From: Lachnospiraceae bacterium
GTDB lineage: Bacteria; Bacillota; Clostridia; Lachnospirales; Lachnospiraceae
Direction: 5' to 3'
Assembly (NCBI GenBank): GCA_014804695.1
Contig: JAAUZJ010000014.1
Coordinates: 101,743 to 165,742, forward strand
Length of the DNA stretch: 64,000 bases
Part shown: positions 61,602 to 64,000 of the stretch, one piece after another
Layout: every line of letters begins with the position of its first letter
Numbering within the stretch: the stretch's first letter is position 1
The notes under the pieces: model-generated
What the model was told of the DNA's origin: nothing
Database searches by the model: none
The model's input: the letters and a program-made list of their open reading frames with translations, nothing else
Position numbers and translations under genes: made by a program

Positions 61602-64000
61602 ATGTTTAACAAGACAGGTCGTTTTTTAATTGTAAGTCTGATTATTGTAATATTAATATGCATTGGCAATTTCACGTGGCAGGTTCGTGAAATGAATGAC
61701 AAAAGCTCAGAAACCATAAACGAAGTCGGTGAAATATATATGGAAGGAATGAGCAAGCAGATAACAATGCATTTTGGAACTATAATGGAATTACGTTTAT
61801 CCCAGGCAACGGCACTTGTACATGATATTATGCCAAATAGTTCCGACTATGATGAAATATGCGAACTGCTTGCCCACAATGCAAAAGCCAGAGGCTTTGA
61901 CAGACTCGCATTCTGTATGGAAGACGGTACTTTTGATACAATATATGGAGATGGAATTTCAGCGGTGGACTCTGCCGGTTTTATGAACGCAATAAATAAC
62001 GGCGAAGAGCGTATGGCAATAGGTACCGACGCTACAGGTAATTATGTGATTCTGATGAGTGTTCCCATGTCTTATGAAACTCCTGACGGAATAAGCAGCA
62101 TTTCTTTGGTTACAGGATTTCCGGTTGATTACATAGCTGATGCCCTTAATGCGGAGTTATCCGATTCATTTCTTTACTATTCCATTATCCGCCGCGACGG
62201 TATAATTGTCATGCAAAGCGACGGAGCCGATGATAGAAACTATTATGATAAAATCCAAAGAAATTATAATAGTGCAGAAGAAAATTCCAAAACCAGACAG
62301 GACTTAGAAGATTATCGAAGTGAGCTTCAGACAGCCATGTCACAAGGTCTTGATTACTCCAAAGAGTTGACTTTAAGTATCGGACGACGCCAGCTCTATT
62401 GCAAAGCGCTTCCACATTCAGAATGGTATCTTATTTTATCCATGCCTTATAATGATCTGGATAAGATAGTTGACAGTTTTAGCGACGAATGGTCTATCGT
62501 TGCCCTTAGAAATGCAATTTCTATTATACTATTGTTTTTAGTCATATTCGTTATCTATTTCTATATTACACACAATCAGATGAAAAACTTAAATGCAGCA
62601 AGACGCATGGCGGAATATGCCAGCAAGGCAAAAAGTGAGTTTCTGTCCAATATGAGCCACGATATCCGTACACCTATGAATGGTATTATGGGCATGACCG
62701 AAATTGCCCTTTCCAGTGTTAACAATCCACATAAGGTTGAAGAATGTCTTCAAAAGATTTCTTTATCCGCCAAACACTTGCTCGGACTTATCAATGATAT
62801 TCTGGATATGTCAAAGCTTGAAAGCACCAAGATGATATTGAATACGGAGCAGATATCCCTGCCTGATATGATGCATGATGTTGTAAATATGATAATGCCC
62901 CATGTCAGAATCAAACAGCAGCGCTTTGACCTGCACATACAGGACATTGCCGCGGAACATGTGTGGGGCGACGGTGTGCGGCTGAATCAGATTTTGCTCA
63001 ATCTTCTAAACAATGCGATCAAGTACACTCCTGAAGGCGGCAACATACAACTGGATCTGTATCAGACTCCATCGGACAAAGGCGGGAACTATATAAGCGT
63101 TCATATTAATGTCAAAGATAACGGTATAGGTATGAGCGCTGCGTTTCAGGAAAAAATCTTCGAAGCCTTCATGCGTGAAGATGACGCCCGCATTCAAAAA
63201 GCTCAAGGCGCCGGTCTTGGTATGACCATTACCAAGCATATTATAGATGCTATGGAAGGCACTATTTCAGTAAAAAGTAAACAAGGCAAGGGCAGTGAAT
63301 TTCATATAATACTCGATATGGAAATGGCGCTGCAGCCTGAAGAAGCAATGGAAATTCCGCCATGGAAAACCCTAGTCGTTGATGATGACGAAATTTTCTG
63401 CAGTTGTACGCTTACCACTCTTAAATCTATCGGAATCGAAGCCCAGCGGGCTCTTGATGGCAGGACAGCTCTGCGGATGATTGACGAACACCAATGGAAG
63501 GGCGATGATTATGACGTAATTCTTATGGACTGGAAACTTCCTGAAATGGACGGAATTGAGGTAACACGTGAAATCCGCCAAAAATACGGCACTACTCCCC
63601 GTATTCTGATGATCTCGGCATCTGATAACATTGAGGTAGAAGAAAAAGCAAAACAGGCAGGAGTTGATGGCTTTATTGTTAAACCCCTATTTAAATCAAC
63701 CCTGTATTATAACCTGAATAAACTTAAAGAAGAAACTGAAAACGTACATAATAGTGAAGAAAAAATCAGTTTTAACGGCGAACGTATTCTGATAGCCGAA
63801 GATATTGACTTAAACTGGGAGATTGCCAGTGCCCTGCTTTCCGAAGTCGGTTTCGAACCTGAGCATGCCGAAAACGGTAAGATTTGTGTTGAAAAATTCT
63901 CAGAATCATATGTAGGATATTATAAGGCTATCCTCATGGATATCAGAATGCCCATAATGAACGGACTGGAGGCTGCAAAGGCAATACGTTCCCTGAACCG
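61602..64000 (+). CDS. Membrane hybrid histidine kinase with two receivers (cut by window end)
   Basis: The frame is open to the window end (799 codons). It starts MFNKTGRFLIVSLIIVILIC after GGAGG. Membrane segments at about 8-25 and 303-322 bracket an external, Cache-like sensor domain. HisKA has His353 in LSNMSHDIRTPMNG; HATPase_c has LNNAIKYTPEGG and GAGLGMTI. A first receiver starts TLVVDDDE (about 591) with Asp643 in LMDWKLPEMDG; a second starts RILIAEDIDLN with Asp780 in LMDIRMPIMNG and is cut. Unlike the soluble kinase at 31888-34344 it should sense an external signal. Confidence 0.9.
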   Translation, partial: MFNKTGRFLIVSLIIVILICIGNFTWQVREMNDKSSETINEVGEIYMEGMSKQITMHFGTIMELRLSQATALVHDIMPNSSDYDEICELLAHNAKARGFDRLAFCMEDGTFDTIYGDGISAVDSAGFMNAINNGEERMAIGTDATGNYVILMSVPMSYETPDGISSISLVTGFPVDYIADALNAELSDSFLYYSIIRRDGIIVMQSDGADDRNYYDKIQRNYNSAEENSKTRQDLEDYRSELQTAMSQGLDYSKELTLSIGRRQLYCKALPHSEWYLILSMPYNDLDKIVDSFSDEWSIVALRNAISIILLFLVIFVIYFYITHNQMKNLNAARRMAEYASKAKSEFLSNMSHDIRTPMNGIMGMTEIALSSVNNPHKVEECLQKISLSAKHLLGLINDILDMSKLESTKMILNTEQISLPDMMHDVVNMIMPHVRIKQQRFDLHIQDIAAEHVWGDGVRLNQILLNLLNNAIKYTPEGGNIQLDLYQTPSDKGGNYISVHINVKDNGIGMSAAFQEKIFEAFMREDDARIQKAQGAGLGMTITKHIIDAMEGTISVKSKQGKGSEFHIILDMEMALQPEEAMEIPPWKTLVVDDDEIFCSCTLTTLKSIGIEAQRALDGRTALRMIDEHQWKGDDYDVILMDWKLPEMDGIEVTREIRQKYGTTPRILMISASDNIEVEEKAKQAGVDGFIVKPLFKSTLYYNLNKLKEETENVHNSEEKISFNGERILIAEDIDLNWEIASALLSEVGFEPEHAENGKICVEKFSESYVGYYKAILMDIRMPIMNGLEAAKAIRSLN

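Overview
The window looks like a chromosomal segment of a low-GC Gram-positive anaerobe, most likely a Lachnospiraceae-type member of the Clostridia. The reasons are the AT-rich spacers, strong GGAGG ribosome binding sites, a Hol-Tox type I toxin, a WYL regulator, AgrC/LytTR signalling, PAS/Cache hybrid kinases and the style of the glycan genes. This is judged from protein character only; no 16S, tRNA or other taxonomic marker was seen.

Almost all of it is a very large cell-surface glycan locus, read mainly on the minus strand. (a) 1-7274: an operon of two asparagine-synthase-like amidotransferases, an HD phosphohydrolase, a GT4, a GT2 and the start of a GT11 fucosyltransferase. (b) 7275-12882: an accessory island with a RelE/ParE-type toxin-antitoxin pair, an extra RNase III, small stress-type genes (GyrI-like, GNAT, YjbR-DUF3795), a WYL regulator with a palindromic operator, and a complete type I toxin/antisense-RNA module on the plus strand. 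(c) 12883-31773: the glycan core. It has deacetylase-like proteins, an SGNH protein, four GT4s, a formyltransferase-like protein, the UDP-GalNAc(A) pair (WbpP/WbpO-like), an ATP-grasp/HAD fusion, a PglC-type phosphoglycosyl transferase, a PglE-type aminotransferase, a PglF-type dehydratase and an O-antigen ligase/polymerase-like protein. (d) 31888-42513: a tightly coupled operon with two large membrane proteins of GT-C character, a DUF6020-type protein, a WecE aminotransferase, a GNAT, a GtrB-like GT2 and, last, a soluble hybrid kinase. (e) 42889-43329: a lone plus-strand heptad-repeat coiled-coil gene. (f) 43411-53107: a GH114-like lipoprotein, an acyltransferase, GtrA, a PglK/MsbA-like ABC flippase, a PL9-like beta-helix protein, a GT52-like transferase and a GT39-like membrane transferase. 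(g) 53207-64000: a divergent membrane protein, an AlkD-like protein, a methyltransferase, a nucleotidyltransferase-like protein with a stop-interrupted partner, a hypothetical protein, an AgrC/LytTR pair and a hybrid kinase cut by the window end.

Taken together, the genes predict a lipid-linked glycan begun by PglC on an amino sugar and carrying GalNAcA, possibly as its amide, with a 4-amino-4,6-dideoxysugar (possibly acylated) and fucose. It would be flipped by the PglK-like ABC protein or polymerised by the Wzy/WaaL-like protein, then decorated by GT-C enzymes and O-acetylation. Two glycan-degrading-type proteins (GH114, PL9) sit in the same locus.

The most notable non-coding features are three copies of a roughly 95-bp palindromic element with a conserved loop and co-varying stem, the type I toxin locus with both promoters and terminators readable, an octanucleotide array before the last kinase gene, and competing hairpins before the ligase gene. 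No insertion sequence, CRISPR array, tRNA or rRNA was recognised.
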